Shown: positions 38,598 to 49,962, numbered from the stretch's first letter. The stretch: DNA of 64,000 nucleotides from Macrotrachela quadricornifera (GCA_022393335.1 JAJEKB010020623.1:409225-473224), one strand, 5' to 3'. Notes: generated by a model from the sequence alone, not told the origin. Numbers and translations are program-made.

Positions 38598-40060
38598 TAC
38601 ATATATATGTTATGGACAAAATTGAAATTTGTCCGGACAGAATTAGAATTTTAATTTTGTCCAGACTGAATTAAATTCTAGTTTTGACCACCATTTCTTC
38701 GGACATAAGTGAAATTTTAGTTCTGTTCGGACTAAATTAAAATTCCAGTTTTGACCAGCTTTTTTCTGGACAAAATCAAAATTCCACTTTTGTCCGAACA
38801 GAGTTAGAATTAAAGGTCACACTTTCTAAGTCGACTCTTCATAAAAAAATCTTCAAACGAATCTCTATCATGAATGCTTGGTGAGTTAATGAGGGATAGA
38901 AGGACTCCCAAACGATTTGGGTGAGATTCCTTAAGGATACCTCCCTCTTTTTTTGTCGAACTTTTTTGAAAAAATTTTTTTGTTTATATGTGCTGTAGAC
39001 AGATCATCTGTTGGTATTTCAATTGTCCTTTAATGACCTCAATCTACCCCTTTATTTCGTTGCCATCAGAGGACCATGAAAAGCTATCGCCCAAAAAAAA
39101 TCTTTGAAAAGCGTTTTTTCATGTGCTCAGTGGATTCTACATGAAAAGTTGCTCATAAAAATGTTGGAAAACAATCAGACTGGCCTGAACTTATTTTTCA
39201 TTTTTCTCAAAAACTGACATTTCACCCATGGTACACGGTTGTGCCACCAATAACCTCCTTTAACTTTGTCCGATTGGGCTGAAATTTTTATCACAGATAC
39301 TTTGAAGTATTCTCCAGAGGTAAAATCGGCCGTTTTAATTTATGATGTTTTCATCCGAACTTATAGAATTCTGAAGGTCATAAACTTGGCTATGGCAAAA
39401 ACCTTTGTACATTTTTTTTTTATAAAAAAAAGAAAGTGAGCTTTTAAAAAAAGCTGAAAAATACCTCTGCGATACATCCATAGGTATTCCCAAAAAGTTT
39501 TCAGCTCAATCGGACGAAATTTAATGGGGAAAATCAGTGGCACAATGAGACCCTATGAAAAATCCTTGATTCTATAAAAAAAATACCCCTTTTAAAAATT
39601 TTTTCCTCGAACCCGTGTCTCATTAATTTAGGTCCCCTATCGATGGTAAAAATTTCAGCTCGAGCAGACTTACCATCTCTGAGATCTGAAAATCGTGAAA
39701 AAAGAGGGAAGGGTACTATTCAGAACTTTGTAGGGAATCCCTCTCGAGATGATCAGTATTACAAGGGTCTCTCAAGGAAGCCACCATTAGAACTTCATGA
39801 GAATGTTAGACTTATGCAAATTTTTGAGGGGCACCTTATTCGGAGACTCCTCGGTGAGTTTTAGAGAGATTCCCGAAATATGCAACTTTCTAGAGAGTCC
39901 GTTAGAGATAGTCGGCTTGAGTTTCTTTGAATAAAACTGAAATTCAGGTTTTGTCTGGACAAAAGTGAAATTTTGATTTTGTTCGAAGAAATGCTGGTCA
40001 AAACTAGAATTTAATTCAGTCCGGACAAATTTCAATTTTGTCCTCAACATATATATACAT
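38598..40060. mobile_element. Large foldback element with repeated GTCCGGAC-type subterminal motifs
   Basis: The left end reads ATATATGTTATGGACAAAATTG and then the TTGTCCGGAC motif; the right end read in reverse gives ATATATGTTGAGGACAAAATTG. Variants of TTTTGTCCGGAC recur several times in both subterminal zones (38620-38810 and 39935-40035). Inner blocks also pair: the segment around TGTCCGATTGGGCTGAAA near 39270 matches the reverse complement near 39500, as do TTGTGCCAC near 39240 and its partner near 39540. The whole 1.46 kb is therefore an old, imperfect foldback. No protein domain inside. Confidence 0.72.
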
Positions 40061-42506
40061 TGAGGATTGCTAAAATAGAGTATATCATACCATATAAAGA
40101 AAGAAGAAAAAGAAATTACGATGATTTTAGACAAACGTAAGAACAAGTTATTTTTAAAACAAACGTAATTTCATCGCTCGGTCACAGTACAGACATGCGA
40201 TTGCATGCTGTATATGAATTTGCTACGTATTTAGTTGAATTCTACAAAATGTATTTCTTCATAAAGAGTGTTTTTTGTACATTGAACATCATTTGAATAT
40301 TTCGATGAGAGATACATATCAGTAAAAAATATCAAACATGTCCGGTTATAAAAAATCTATACACTGAAATAACCAAATATAGGTAACATCCATTTGACTT
40401 TCATGCAGATCTAAGATATATTTGAAAAATATATCAACTTAAGATTTAATGCTAAAATTCTTTCATATTGCTATTTAGAAAATTATATTGACAAGTTATA
40501 AAAACGCTTCACGTATGATGTGCTGTGAATTACAAATCGTAGATTTGAATTTACCTAAAATTATCTTAATGTCATCAGAACTCATATTTGGCAATAACAT
40601 TAAACCGATTAAGATAATTATTTTGAGATACTCATGGCAATTTTGAAGAAGTTCAAAAAATAAAAATAGATAATTTTACAAGTAATCTGCGGTGTACTTA
40701 TTCTCACATTAAAATGAAAAGTCTTGCTAAAATATTCGGATAATCGCTACCTTCTAATCAAATCATGTCATGGTGATCTCCAAAACCCATCAGAGCTATT
40801 CAACTTTACTCAAACAATTTATTGCATATATAGCTTAAATAAAAGTACAAACTACAATGTAAGTATCAAGTACACTTTTTCCAGTACAAATATTTGTATT
40901 TGTTATATCTCTGATATATTGTTCGTCTTTACCGGCGTAAAAAAACATGATATGGTAAAAAGTCTCAGTGTTGTTCGAGTGTAAATTAATATATGAATTA
41001 GGATAGATAAAAAAGAAAAGAAAAAAAACTTAGGTGACATAGTTCACCTTCAGAGTAATGATCTCCTTACATGAAATCCAGTAAAATTCTTGAAATCTTA
41101 GAATACGTAATGTTTGCTCTGGGTAATGAGGTCGTTTCTACTTAGGATACTTCTTAGTATCTGGAAATGAATTTATTTCATTTGGTTACTTCATAAGGCA
41201 CTGAGACGTCTAGCTTTTGATATCGACTGTAAAGATATTATGACATCTATGGCAATTTCATAGCATCTAGCACAACTATCCTCCAATTACTAAAAGTCCT
41301 AAAATTCTTATACATTGAGTTAGATAGTTCGAAACCTAAAAAAGAAATGGGTTTGTAAAATTTTTCTCAGTTCTGTATAAGTAGCACAAATGCTTTTGAA
41401 GTTTGATGAAAATTTCCATTACATTTTGGAATACTCTAAGGGTTTATATGAAAAGCTTTTTTTTCTGGTGTTGAGAGCATTACCAAAATCTTCCTAATAC
41501 CGCTTGATTTTAATGTTTTTCTGTGATTTCCTTTGAATTTCTTGGTAAACTTGGAATAGTGACTTTGGCGCAAAATTCGAGTTTCAAAAAGTATCTAAAA
41601 ATTTCTTCGTAGTTTATTTATAATTATCGAACTTTCTCTGAATTTTCTTTGTGACATATTTGTGAACGTGTGTAATTTCTGGAAAATCTCTGTGGTTCAT
41701 CTATGGACTATTTTGTGTGCTGCGTACGAATTTACTGTAATTTTCAAATCTTCTCGTTTTATTATTGTTGCCGTGAAGAAACTTATCAAATTGTATTACT
41801 GAGTAGAGAAATTTTCTTCTTTTGAAAGTTTACAGAGTACTGATGGATAGATAAAATCAATGCGTCGGATGAGATCTTTTAGCAAGGTCGAAATACATCA
41901 TAGTATACACGATTCATCTTCACATAGTTTTCAACAATTAGTACTTATAGCAAATATGATAGCCCTAACAAATAGTTTATCAAACATTGCACACAAAAAC
42001 GTTAAATCAGTAATACGAATAAATCCTTCGGTAGGACTATTTTCAAACAAGAAATATTCAACGACGTCGTTGAACAGTTGCAGATTCAGTCGGATGAAAT
42101 GGTCGCCAGTGAAACCGAGGCTAAGATTGAAGTCATAAGACTAATCATGCCGCTTTTGTTCATCAAACAGGTTGTATAGAATCTAGCTGAGATTTTAATT
42201 TATATGAACGAATCCCTGGTAGAGCAAACATAAAAATATCGACTGAGAATATCTCTAATACTTGTTCAAACAGTAAGCTGCTTATCATTATAAAGTGTCT
42301 ATTCATTGAACTTGCAAGCAATTAATTTGATTATGAAATTATAATATATGAAATAAGGAGTAAGAAATGTTTATGCTCAGCTTGACATAGTCTTGTTTCT
42401 AGAAAAATTTAGCTAAACGTCTATAATAATACAGAAAGTTTGATAAATAATTATCGAAACAGATCGACATTAATAGTTATTGTGGTTTATAATAATCATA
42501 GTAAGT
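40061..42506. other. Intergenic, 3' of the P450-lipoxygenase gene
   Basis: AT-rich. Open frames at 40724-40984 and 41860-42138 (+), and the antisense of the latter, give no recognisable domain. A decayed exon near 41860-42140 cannot be excluded. Confidence 0.5.
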
Positions 42507-45500
42507 TTAGACTGATACTGAACACTCCATGAAACTAGGATTGAAGGATTGGAATGGAAAAGTGTCTGGCATTCGATGTCGCTCATCAATCTTCTCCGTA
42601 AGTTCAGTTAATTGTTGTTTGAACAAATAATAATTGTCAAGATGAGATTTGACTTGATCTTCAGTTATAGTTGATACTAATTTACTTTCTTTATCATCAG
42701 TAGCAACACGTGGAATGAGATGACTCCAATCTCCCATCAAGCCTGGCATCTTCATAGCAGTCAATACAGTCAAAATAAGCATTAGACTATAGTTTTGTAC
42801 GGATGGTAACAAAGATGGTACATCTCGCCTTAGTTTAGTACCAATAAAAGTAGGATCGAAAAGATAATCGGCGACATGTCCAACGTGTTCATGAATTCCA
42901 GTGCATGCACAAATAAGCTGTGTGATCACATCAATTAAACGAGTACGATTAGGAATACCATCTAGTCCCAATGGTTGACATAATTCAGAGATAAATCGAC
43001 GCTCACAACGTTTAGCCATAAATGCGCGTTTTGAACTTATTTTACCTTCTTTCTCGTTCTCTGTCGATTCCTCTTTCCCATATTCGATGTCGAAGAATCG
43101 CCTTACATAATCACGCACGACTTTCCAAAATGCAGGCAAGTCTACTGCAATAGGGTAATATTTTATCCATTCAGAATCATTTTCATTAGGTATTCCATTT
43201 ATTTCACTGGCTTTGTTATTTTGATTAAGATGTTCAGTAGAGTTTGTCGGGCTGTATCCACACTTTGGACATTTCTCTTTTACTGCACAACTGTCTGTAT
43301 TTTCTGTTGCATGTGTATTATTACATCGTTGATTACTTGATTCAGTATGAGACTGTCCATTCTGCTTCAACTTCATACTATCAGGAATCCAATCAGGCAT
43401 GATACGAAATCGATAATGAGCAATGACATAGTCACAGAATTTGACAAACTCACCGTGGTCGAATGCCCAGATTCTATGACAAAGGCCGCCCGCATTGACC
43501 AGTGAAGTTGCAGCCGACAGATTAATGGTCACTGTACGATAAGTAAATGGTTTAAGAAAGATACGCAAAGGATGAGCTGCAGGAAGATATTGTCGAGATA
43601 CAGTTGTCAATGTATTGGCCTCAATGAAGTGCGTGATCAGTAGGTGATCACTTATGGTTACTAAGGCAAGGGCCGATGATCGCCACATATATTTGGCATA
43701 AGTCCAATCTTTATCAGGACCATATGAATTTTTTGAAGGCATGATCAGTTCATCATGATGAGAAAGATAAATACCAATCAAACGGCGTTCATGATCGAAG
43801 TAGGCTGCGGCACCATAGCGATCGAAAGGAGCTCGAACAGCAAATAATGATAAAGCAGTCATATCATTCACATACCGAGCTGATTTAAGTATTGGATGTG
43901 TCAGAGTTGCGGTGTACAATTCCATACTTTCTATACCAGATTCGAGTTTTCGAGTATGATGGCAGGCCAAACCATAAAAAGCAAAACGACTCATGAGTTC
44001 ATCACTATCGCCGCACCAATTTGGATTGTTTGGTGCAGGCATCGAAGGAAAATGTTTATGCCTCCATGCGATCATATCATCTATAGAATTAAATTGCAAC
44101 TCAAGATCTTCAAGTGGCCAAAGCTTGGAATTCAAAATTTTGTTCACCAACCTCGGAAGAAAATGCCAGAGACTTTGATCATCTTCGTCCCATGTCGCTA
44201 CGAATCTTGCACCATCAGCTCGTCTGAGATGAAGATTTTGTGTAGGTAAGTTAGAAGGTTCGACTATATCGATAGCACGAGCTGGATTTGCGTTCCAGCC
44301 ACTTGATACCATTGCTGATATTTTCATGAACAATCGAGTATAGCCATCGAGACTAGAAACATAAAACGCGTCTGTCTTGGCATCCAAATGCTTACGGCTA
44401 TATAACTCGCGAATAGCCAGAACAACCTCAGAGTCATCATCATCAGGATGTACACTTTTATTAATGGAATGCAGGACTTCTGCCTCAGACTTAATAATAT
44501 CATTAGGTAATATCAACTCATCACTATTAGCCTGCATCAGATCCAAAGATTTAAGATTGCGCGAGGTGAGAACAGGAGGTGCAAATCTAGAAGCCACAAA
44601 TTCCATGATATGTAGAGATAAACCATGTCCAGGACAGCAACGAGGAGGACGCGATTCTTCGTTCTCTTGTTCAATCTCACTCACAGTTGCGTTCCATGTG
44701 ATTATTTTTCCCATTTCCGTGGGTGAACGCCTAGGATTAAATTCATCTGGTTTTGTAAATTCATTTGGATCTTGATTGGCATCAAAGAGAGAACAGTGAA
44801 TGCGTGTATTAGGTGGTAAATCTACTCCAGTATGAGTCTTGACATCATGATCTATGTTTGCATTGGAAAGAAGACTAACCATCGGTAAAACTGGATAAAG
44901 ACGAGCACATTCTTTGATGAAATTTCGTGGATTCTCATAGAATAAATCTACCATTTTGTCCTGTTTATTACCATCTTGTCCAACTCGAATTTCATCTGAT
45001 TGATCTGACCACATTCTATGAATGGCGTCTGCAGTGATTTTAGCGGGTGAAGGTGCTGCAGCTAAACAAAAAACACAGACAATCAATCGAAGGACTTCAT
45101 CCTTAGAGACATGTCCTTCAGCTGCTTTAAAAGCTGCTTGCAGTGCAGGTCCATGAGCATGACGAGCAAATGCCGCCTGAAATTTTCCATAGCTGGCATA
45201 ACCGACATTTTCTTTATAATTGCCTGCAATCATGAAATTGAGCCAATCAGGTAGAGACGTAGATGGATTATTGATACAATCTACGTAAGCGTCACGCTCT
45301 TCACGTGTTAGTGCACCACCAGTGGCCAAAAAGAAGAGCGTCTCACCAACAGCATGATATACAGCTTCTTTGCTTGGCTCCTTGTTTGGTAGTCTTGGAA
45401 CAAGACGAAATAAATAGCTATAAGTCGCTGTGTTTTCTTTAGACTTTAAATCCGTCAGATTCGGTAATGTATGAGGAAAGGCTGCTAACCATTGATGAAC

Positions 45501-46736
45501 AACTTTGCGACTAAGTAAATGACGATCTGGCATAGGATGAGTTGGATTCGGTAAGAAGATGCTGTTGAAATTACAAAATTTAATTAGTGAACTTGATACA
45601 GACCATCCAATCCTTTCAAAGTCTTTGATGATAACTGGATCACGACTTTCTAAATAGGCTTTAACGTACTTATGGCTAGCCACACCAATACCATCTCCAA
45701 AAGGAAAGAAGCCAGCAGTGTTTGATTTTCCTAGACTTTCCGAGAATTCATGTTGAATTGCACGAAAAAGAGGAAGTGGATTCTTGCCACATGGAACAAA
45801 AAGGATGAATGTGCATAATTGTAGCCAATATGATTTGATCTTCCATAAACAACCACGATCTTCTATAGGTGTAATGACTGATCGCAAAATGGATTCAGTT
45901 GTATGAGTTCGAACAGAAGCAGGAGGCCATCGAGGATATTCTTCTGCAACGTTCATCTTTGTGCGATGAAAAATGAGGCAGTACATGACATATCCTGCAT
46001 AGAAGCATAAGACGATAAAACCAATAGTAATGCCAATCAATCCTCTAATGAATCGATAGATTATGCGTAAATTTTCAGGAAGAGAATCACCAAATCGAAC
46101 AGTTCTTGTGTTTAACAACTCATAGTCAACAGCTGAATTGATCTTCTTTATCTTCAAATCCTGAGGATTTCGTATGTTAATAGGCTCACTAGCGGTGAAT
46201 CGATGGAAGTAGGTTCGAGTAGCCAGAAAGTAGATTATTAAGCCGACTGGTGCGAGAAAATAAGTAATGATAAGAATACCTGTGAATACAACGTTCTCTT
46301 CATTCCAACTGTTATAGCGTGGAATGTTGCCGTCCATATTCGGTTGTAGATTATAGGCGCATGTGAATCGTCTATGAAAGTCCATCGCCATCCAGAGGCC
46401 GATCCACAATTGAGCCATACGAAAATGAGCCATGCTGGCTACAGTAGACAAAGCATCTTGATATAGACTCATTAAATTATTAAGACTAAAAAAATGTGGG
46501 TGTGATGTGTTCATCGTTCGTTGGATAGCCAATTGACAGAATATGATTAGACAGCTCAAAATGAAGAGGAATCCGGATGCTATGACAATGTAGTGAGTAA
46601 GACGATCTCTGGGCCTAAGTATAAGCGCCAACCAACCCAGAATGATGAAACTATTCAATAGGAATGCATCATCGGCTACCAACGAAAGCGAGGTCATTGT
46701 ACTATCTATAGATATGGTAGAAAAATTGTGAGACAT
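42507..46736 (-). CDS. ABA4-like membrane domain + cytochrome P450 + lipoxygenase fusion protein
   Basis: One intronless frame, 1,409 residues, ATG at 46736 and TAA at the end. Residues about 25-175 form four hydrophobic segments with RPRDRLTHYI, a W-x-x-x-D pair (W115, D119) and FLAPVGLIIYF, the pattern of ABA4-like proteins (moderate confidence). A further membrane segment is at 228-255. Residues about 330-725 are a P450: ExxR at 609-612 (ECAR), the PPNTRIHCSLFDANQDPNEF meander, and haem ligand C701 in CCPGHG. Residues about 785-1409 are a lipoxygenase without a PLAT domain: metal ligands H1031 and H1036 (HLLITH), SRQYLPAAHPL, LVNAGGL, a third His in IHEHVGH (1281-1287) and C-terminal V1409 as the carboxylate ligand. 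It should make and convert fatty-acid hydroperoxides at a membrane. The frame is visibly richer in G+C than its flanks; lateral origin is possible. Confidence 0.92.
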   Translation of the reverse strand: MSHNFSTISIDSTMTSLSLVADDAFLLNSFIILGWLALILRPRDRLTHYIVIASGFLFILSCLIIFCQLAIQRTMNTSHPHFFSLNNLMSLYQDALSTVASMAHFRMAQLWIGLWMAMDFHRRFTCAYNLQPNMDGNIPRYNSWNEENVVFTGILIITYFLAPVGLIIYFLATRTYFHRFTASEPINIRNPQDLKIKKINSAVDYELLNTRTVRFGDSLPENLRIIYRFIRGLIGITIGFIVLCFYAGYVMYCLIFHRTKMNVAEEYPRWPPASVRTHTTESILRSVITPIEDRGCLWKIKSYWLQLCTFILFVPCGKNPLPLFRAIQHEFSESLGKSNTAGFFPFGDGIGVASHKYVKAYLESRDPVIIKDFERIGWSVSSSLIKFCNFNSIFLPNPTHPMPDRHLLSRKVVHQWLAAFPHTLPNLTDLKSKENTATYSYLFRLVPRLPNKEPSKEAVYHAVGETLFFLATGGALTREERDAYVDCINNPSTSLPDWLNFMIAGNYKENVGYASYGKFQAAFARHAHGPALQAAFKAAEGHVSKDEVLRLIVCVFCLAAAPSPAKITADAIHRMWSDQSDEIRVGQDGNKQDKMVDLFYENPRNFIKECARLYPVLPMVSLLSNANIDHDVKTHTGVDLPPNTRIHCSLFDANQDPNEFTKPDEFNPRRSPTEMGKIITWNATVSEIEQENEESRPPRCCPGHGLSLHIMEFVASRFAPPVLTSRNLKSLDLMQANSDELILPNDIIKSEAEVLHSINKSVHPDDDDSEVVLAIRELYSRKHLDAKTDAFYVSSLDGYTRLFMKISAMVSSGWNANPARAIDIVEPSNLPTQNLHLRRADGARFVATWDEDDQSLWHFLPRLVNKILNSKLWPLEDLELQFNSIDDMIAWRHKHFPSMPAPNNPNWCGDSDELMSRFAFYGLACHHTRKLESGIESMELYTATLTHPILKSARYVNDMTALSLFAVRAPFDRYGAAAYFDHERRLIGIYLSHHDELIMPSKNSYGPDKDWTYAKYMWRSSALALVTISDHLLITHFIEANTLTTVSRQYLPAAHPLRIFLKPFTYRTVTINLSAATSLVNAGGLCHRIWAFDHGEFVKFCDYVIAHYRFRIMPDWIPDSMKLKQNGQSHTESSNQRCNNTHATENTDSCAVKEKCPKCGYSPTNSTEHLNQNNKASEINGIPNENDSEWIKYYPIAVDLPAFWKVVRDYVRRFFDIEYGKEESTENEKEGKISSKRAFMAKRCERRFISELCQPLGLDGIPNRTRLIDVITQLICACTGIHEHVGHVADYLFDPTFIGTKLRRDVPSLLPSVQNYSLMLILTVLTAMKMPGLMGDWSHLIPRVATDDKESKLVSTITEDQVKSHLDNYYLFKQQLTELTEKIDERHRMPDTFPFQSFNPSFMECSVSV

Positions 46737-48810
46737 ATTATGTTTAAATTAAAGTTGAATGACTAATCCTTTCAGACCTTAATGCATTCGGTTATATTGA
46801 ATAGCTCTCTAACATAGGTACTTAGGAGCTATCGAACGATAGAGATGCTCCAAAAGTGAGCCGTGTGCTCAATTGACATCTCAGATTTCAATGAAATTTT
46901 GGCAGTTCGCAGCTCTGAGTAAGGTGTAAAAATGCCAAAAATGTCAGTTTCTAGAATTGTTTTTTTTTGTTAAGATATTCAATCTACAATATAGGCACTC
47001 TCAGGTAAAAAATGAGTATGACCAATGTATTTATCAAACGTAACTTTTTGGCCTGAAATTTTGTGGGTATAAACTATCATCGATACCTTAGATATTGATA
47101 TGCTAAAAGCCATTCTTAGTCTTGTTGAGTAGTTTAGCAAGATTTTACAGGTTTTAAACGCTTCACTTATCTTGTGATTAGGATTTTGTATTGTGTATGA
47201 TCGACATATACATTTCCAATTTAGAACTAAGTACAAACGCCATCGAGCCATTAGCTATTTTCGCATCTATTTCATAGAAGCAATTGTTCGATAAACTTAT
47301 AGGCAGATTGTCCTAAAAATATTGTTCCATTCTCGAGATATTCAAATATTTCTGTGAGTACTTTAAAAAATATCATTTCTTACGTTCAATCGTAATACAC
47401 TGATATTTGTACATAAATTATTTGAAAAGCTCCATACGAAACAAGTTTCTATATTGTACATATCAGCAGACGATCCTGTATCAAATGATACATAAAACTT
47501 CTCTTAAAATGGCAAAAATTTTGGTCTCTCAGAGAGCTGGAGAAGACAACAGGAATACAATCATAAACTAGTTTCTTTGTGTATTCTTTTAAACCTTTTG
47601 TATTCCAATTCTTAGTAGCCAGATGAAATTAGTGTATTGATCTCTATATGATTCGAAAAACATTTAATGTCGTTTGAGAAAATTATATTTTGAAATTGAT
47701 ATACCTCACCCAGAGATTTTGTCGATCAGAGAATTTTTTGTTATTCTCAAAGATGTTTCAAATGTCGCTCAATAAAAAGATTGTTTGCTGGTTTGCACAC
47801 AACAGAAACTTCTTTCATATGATGGAGTTTTTCTAATGATTTGTGTACAAATACGAGTATTTGTAGATGAAGACTTTATATGAAACATTGTCAGAAGAAT
47901 CTGAGCGATGCATAAACTAGACAAAAATGAGGCTGAAATATACAATTTCCACAGCTGAAAACTCGTTTTTCTTGAATCAAAAATAATATCGACCAGACGG
48001 TAGCCAGTTGGGCTACATGAACCCAAATTTGAAGCAACAGTCCATCGCACGGATCATGCATCATACATGTGTGCAAACATTGGTACACAAAATTCAAATC
48101 ATTCAGCTAACTTCTACAGGATGTGTCAGTGAGTGAGAGATACCTTCCTTTATCTCGGTTTGCTAGTGAACTATTATTTTTTCATGTCCGTTCGCACAAA
48201 CGAAAATATAAAAAAAGATGCAAAACCACACTTTTCAGTAGGACAAACAATTTCGATATAAGAAAATGTATCATTTTAATATTATGAACAATAGTAAAAT
48301 ATACTCTGAGCTATTTCAAGCACCATTTTAATACGGACTCATATCAATCAGTAAAGTTTGAAATTTCAAGTCTTCTACTGTGAATCCTTCTAGAGAAAAT
48401 ATCAAGAAGATACAATATAAAAAACTGTTTAAAGTGATCCACTCTGATCCTCCCTGAAGAAAATTCTCGATGAAAAGCTTATAAAATTAATGTCGAAAAA
48501 ATGACCTTTTATAAAGTTGTGATGAATGACTGAATGTCTCTAGTCAATAAAAATATATATAGCAGAGCTACATTTCACTTCATTTTTCCCAACATCAATC
48601 TATTTCAACTTTTTCGCTTAGAGTGAGCCACTTTAAACAAGTTTCACATTTTCTCCTTACAATAATTTTTCCACAATGATTTACTAGAAAATTTAGTAGT
48701 CTCGGAATTTCAAGTTCTATTGACTATATAATATCGATTTCTACTGAAGTGGTTCGCAGAGTGCATTAAAATGTGTAAGATCATATTTTACTGATACTTA
48801 AAGGATAGGG
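46737..48810. other. Upstream region of the fusion gene, nothing else recognised
   Basis: About 2 kb of AT-rich DNA without a supported gene. The promoter of the fusion gene should lie at its left end. Frames at 46979-47251 and 47769-48097 show no domain. Confidence 0.5.
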
Positions 48811-49085
48811 ATGTAACAATATTGATACCATCAATACGAATACTAATTGGCATTAACGAGTATTGGTATTGCTATATACTGGGGTATCCATAAGTACTTG
48901 AAGATCTATGGATAACCCTAGCATATAGTCGTTGAGGACCCAAGGATACCTCCAATATATAGTAGTTGAGGAATGAGGGGTACCCTCAAAATATAGTAGT
49001 TGATGATGTATGGAGTACCCCCAGTATATAGCAATACCAATAGGATCTATAGAAATACCTCATTACCGTATTGGTATTGTTACAT
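48811..49085. mobile_element. Short TIR element enclosing a degenerate minisatellite
   Basis: The ends are inverted: ATGTAACAATATTGATACC at left and the reverse complement of ATGTAACAATACCAATAC at right. Between them are several degenerate copies of a unit of about 40 bases built on ATATAGTAGTTGAGGA plus (G)GGTACCC (48885-49035). A MITE whose core is a tandem repeat explains the pattern. No protein. Confidence 0.68.
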
Positions 49086-49962
49086 GCATATTAAAAAAGA
49101 CCCCTCGGAAAACTCTATTTTTCGATGAAAAGTAACGTTTCACTTTTAATGATAGGAAGATGCGCTGAAGTCTCTTTTTCCAGAATAGCTATGACATTTC
49201 GCAAAACGAATAGATTTCGACTGTCTTATCGACTAAAACCTACATTTTCCTCTTAAATTTTCCGCCTGTTTTAGTGATTTTTTCGATTTCTAAGCTGTAT
49301 ATTTCTTTGTATCAGTACTGAGTAAAAATTTGTTTCATATTAATTACTACGAAACTACTAATACCTAAGATAAAGATCACAAATCTGTAGCTTGACTCAA
49401 TCACTGATATATAACTCATGTGTGTTTCTCAAAATCATTTTTTTCTCGGGCATAGAGTTTGCGCGGGCAAGCTTTTCTTCATAACGACTCGATATGAAAA
49501 GGATATTTTTTTTAAATATATAGTAGACAGGTAAGGCTCGGTCGGCACAAAGCCGCGATTTTGAATTTCTCTTTTGCTGAATAGAAATCATAGATCTTTC
49601 ACATAGATCAGTAATTCTTCTTTTAAACATAAATTCAAGAATCTTTGATGAAAAGAGTTTTTAAAATTAAAGGAAGAAAAACTCATCAATTAGGCACTGT
49701 CATGACGTAGCCCTAAGGCCACTCCACAATCTAAAACGATTCTGGGCTGTTAGCTCCATGTCTTCGTAGTGAAAACTCTGGGCGCGAATAAAATACTTTT
49801 TATCAGTAAATTGACTAGAACTCATTAGAATATTGGAGGTTCGGGAGAGATATTTCATCCATAATCTGTCCTTGCGTAGATTGATATTCTCCCAAAAATT
49901 TGGTTGAAATCAGACAAAAAAAGTAGGAAAGCTGGTTTCTGAAAGGATCTTAAATACCATAA
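49086..49962. other. Spacer, nothing recognised
   Basis: AT-rich, with a short frame at 49397-49630 (-) that carries no domain. No bounded repeat seen. Confidence 0.45.

Noticed and set aside
41860..42140. Open frames on both strands next to the fusion gene
   Set aside because: No recognisable domain on either strand and no clear splice sites; left as unassigned intergenic sequence.
43896..44775. Open frames on the plus strand inside the P450-lipoxygenase gene
   Set aside because: They are antisense to a long frame with clear enzyme motifs and show no domains of their own.
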